From: an uncultured Centipeda sp.
GTDB taxonomy: Bacteria > Bacillota > Negativicutes > Selenomonadales > Selenomonadaceae
NCBI GenBank assembly: GCA_905372865.1
Contig: CAJPQT010000037.1
Location: forward strand, 1-6,407
DNA: 6,407 nt
Reading direction: 5' to 3'
Part shown: in pieces, positions 5,715 to 6,407 of the stretch
How the letters are laid out: the number at the start of each line of letters is the position of its first letter
Numbering within the stretch: the stretch's first letter is position 1
Translations under genes and position numbers: made by a program
The notes under the pieces: model-generated
Told to the model about the DNA's origin: nothing
Database searches by the model: none
Seen by the model: the letters and a program-made list of their open reading frames with translations, nothing else

Positions 5715-6359
5715 ATGCACATCATTTTGATGGGGCCTCCGGGTGCCGGCAAGGGCACGCAGGCGGCAAACCTCGTAAAACGATACGGTATTCTGCACAT
5801 CTCCACGGGCGACATGTTTCGTGAAGCCGTGAAAGAGGGCACGCCGCTCGGCAAAGAGGCAAAGTCCTACATGGACGCGGGCAAGCTCGTCCCCGACGAG
5901 GTGACGATCGGCATTGTGCGCGAGCGTCTCAGCAAGCCGGACTGCAAGAAGGGATTCATCCTCGATGGATTCCCGCGCACGGTCGAGCAGGCGGATGCAC
6001 TCAATGAAATCCTTGCAGACAACGGGCTGACGCTCACGGGCGTCCTCAACATCAACGTCCCCGCCGCCGATCTCATCGAGCGCGCCGTTGGACGCCGTAT
6101 CTGCAAGAGCTGCGGACATTCCTTCCACGTGAAGTTCAACCCGACCAAGGTTGAGGGTGTCTGCGATGACTGCGGCGGCACGACCTATCAGCGTGCCGAC
6201 GACAGTGAAGAGACCATGAAGAGCCGTCTTTCCGTCTATGAATCCTCCACGCGCCCCCTCATTGACTACTACACGAAGGCGGGCGTCTACAAGGAGATCG
6301 ACGGCAGACAGGACATCGCGAAGGTCGAGGCGGATCTCGCCGCCGTCCTTGAGGCGTAA
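5715..6359 (+). CDS. adk: Adenylate kinase, zinc-LID type
   Basis: Adk catalyses ATP + AMP = 2 ADP in the cytosol. The 214-residue product is the long bacterial form. The P-loop 'GPPGAGKGT' is at residues 7-15, the AMP-binding segment near 'STGDMFRE' at 30-37, and 'DGFPRT' at 84-89. The LID runs from about 126 to 163, opening with 'GRRIC' and closing with 'RADD' (160-163), which holds a conserved catalytic arginine. Cys130, Cys133, Cys150 and Cys153 form a C4 set in the LID, as in Geobacillus Adk, where it holds structural zinc; Gram-negative enzymes usually lack it. AAAGGAG (5702-5708) is six bases before the ATG. It follows secY after 16 bases and is followed by infA rather than the expected map. 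Confidence 0.98.
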   Translation: MHIILMGPPGAGKGTQAANLVKRYGILHISTGDMFREAVKEGTPLGKEAKSYMDAGKLVPDEVTIGIVRERLSKPDCKKGFILDGFPRTVEQADALNEILADNGLTLTGVLNINVPAADLIERAVGRRICKSCGHSFHVKFNPTKVEGVCDDCGGTTYQRADDSEETMKSRLSVYESSTRPLIDYYTKAGVYKEIDGRQDIAKVEADLAAVLEA

Positions 6360-6377
6360 AAGGAGCGAAAGGGAAGT

Positions 6378-6407
6378 ATGTCAAAACAGGATGTCATCGA
6401 GGTAGAG
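6378..6407 (+). CDS. infA: Translation initiation factor IF-1, 5' end only
   Basis: Ten codons are visible before the window ends: MSKQDVIEVE. This is a typical start of bacterial IF-1, the small OB-fold factor that blocks the A site of the 30S subunit during initiation, and I recall the same opening in several Firmicutes IF-1 proteins. An AAAAGGAG site at 6358-6365, overlapping the adk stop and 12 bases from the ATG, serves it; GGGAAG at 6371-6376 is a weaker, closer purine run. Position after secY-adk agrees with an approach to the alpha cluster (infA-rpmJ-rpsM and so on). The call rests on ten residues plus context, so it is strong but not certain. Confidence 0.85.
   Translation, partial: MSKQDVIEVE

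Noticed and set aside
4379..5854. A 491-codon open frame on the minus strand, opposite all of secY and parts of rplO and adk.
   Set aside because: Its product is dominated by Arg, Asp, His and Glu with no recognisable domain. It lies opposite a highly conserved gene and is expected as a mirror of GC-rich codon usage. No hint of a conserved protein was seen.

Overview
The window is a continuous, plus-strand stretch of a bacterial ribosomal-protein superoperon. It holds the last gene of the S10 cluster, the whole spc cluster, and the start of the segment that leads into the alpha cluster. The order is rpmC(end)-rpsQ-rplN-rplX-rplE-rpsZ-rpsH-rplF-rplR-rpsE-rpmD-rplO-secY-adk-infA(start). Every gene reads left to right. 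Gaps are 51 bases or less, and most are 1 to 27 bases.

The organism looks like a fairly GC-rich member of the Firmicutes/Bacillota, and I favour a Negativicutes (Selenomonas-like) bacterium. The evidence is the Bacillus-type order with adk after secY, the short four-cysteine zinc form of S14, the four-cysteine zinc LID of adenylate kinase, very strong AGGAGG ribosome binding sites before almost every gene, and frequent GTG/TTG starts. Placement below class level is inference from general resemblance and was not tested.

Layout: bases 1-65 are the end of L29. Bases 117-758 encode S17 and L14, and 774-1667 encode L24 and L5. Bases 1687-2298 encode S14 and S8, and 2321-3253 encode L6 and L18. 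Bases 3266-3973 encode S5 and L30, and 3994-5698 encode L15 and the translocon subunit SecY, which are almost fused by a one-base gap. Bases 5715-6359 encode adenylate kinase. The last 30 bases open the gene for initiation factor IF-1. No stretch over 300 bases lacks a gene.

The genes supply structural proteins of both ribosomal subunits, the channel that receives secreted and membrane proteins from the ribosome, nucleotide balance (Adk) and translation initiation (IF-1). They are evidently co-transcribed; I saw no convincing internal promoter or terminator. I found no novel system. The points most worth a second look are the direct adk-infA junction with no map gene, the four-cysteine form of L24, and the secY start buried against the end of rplO.
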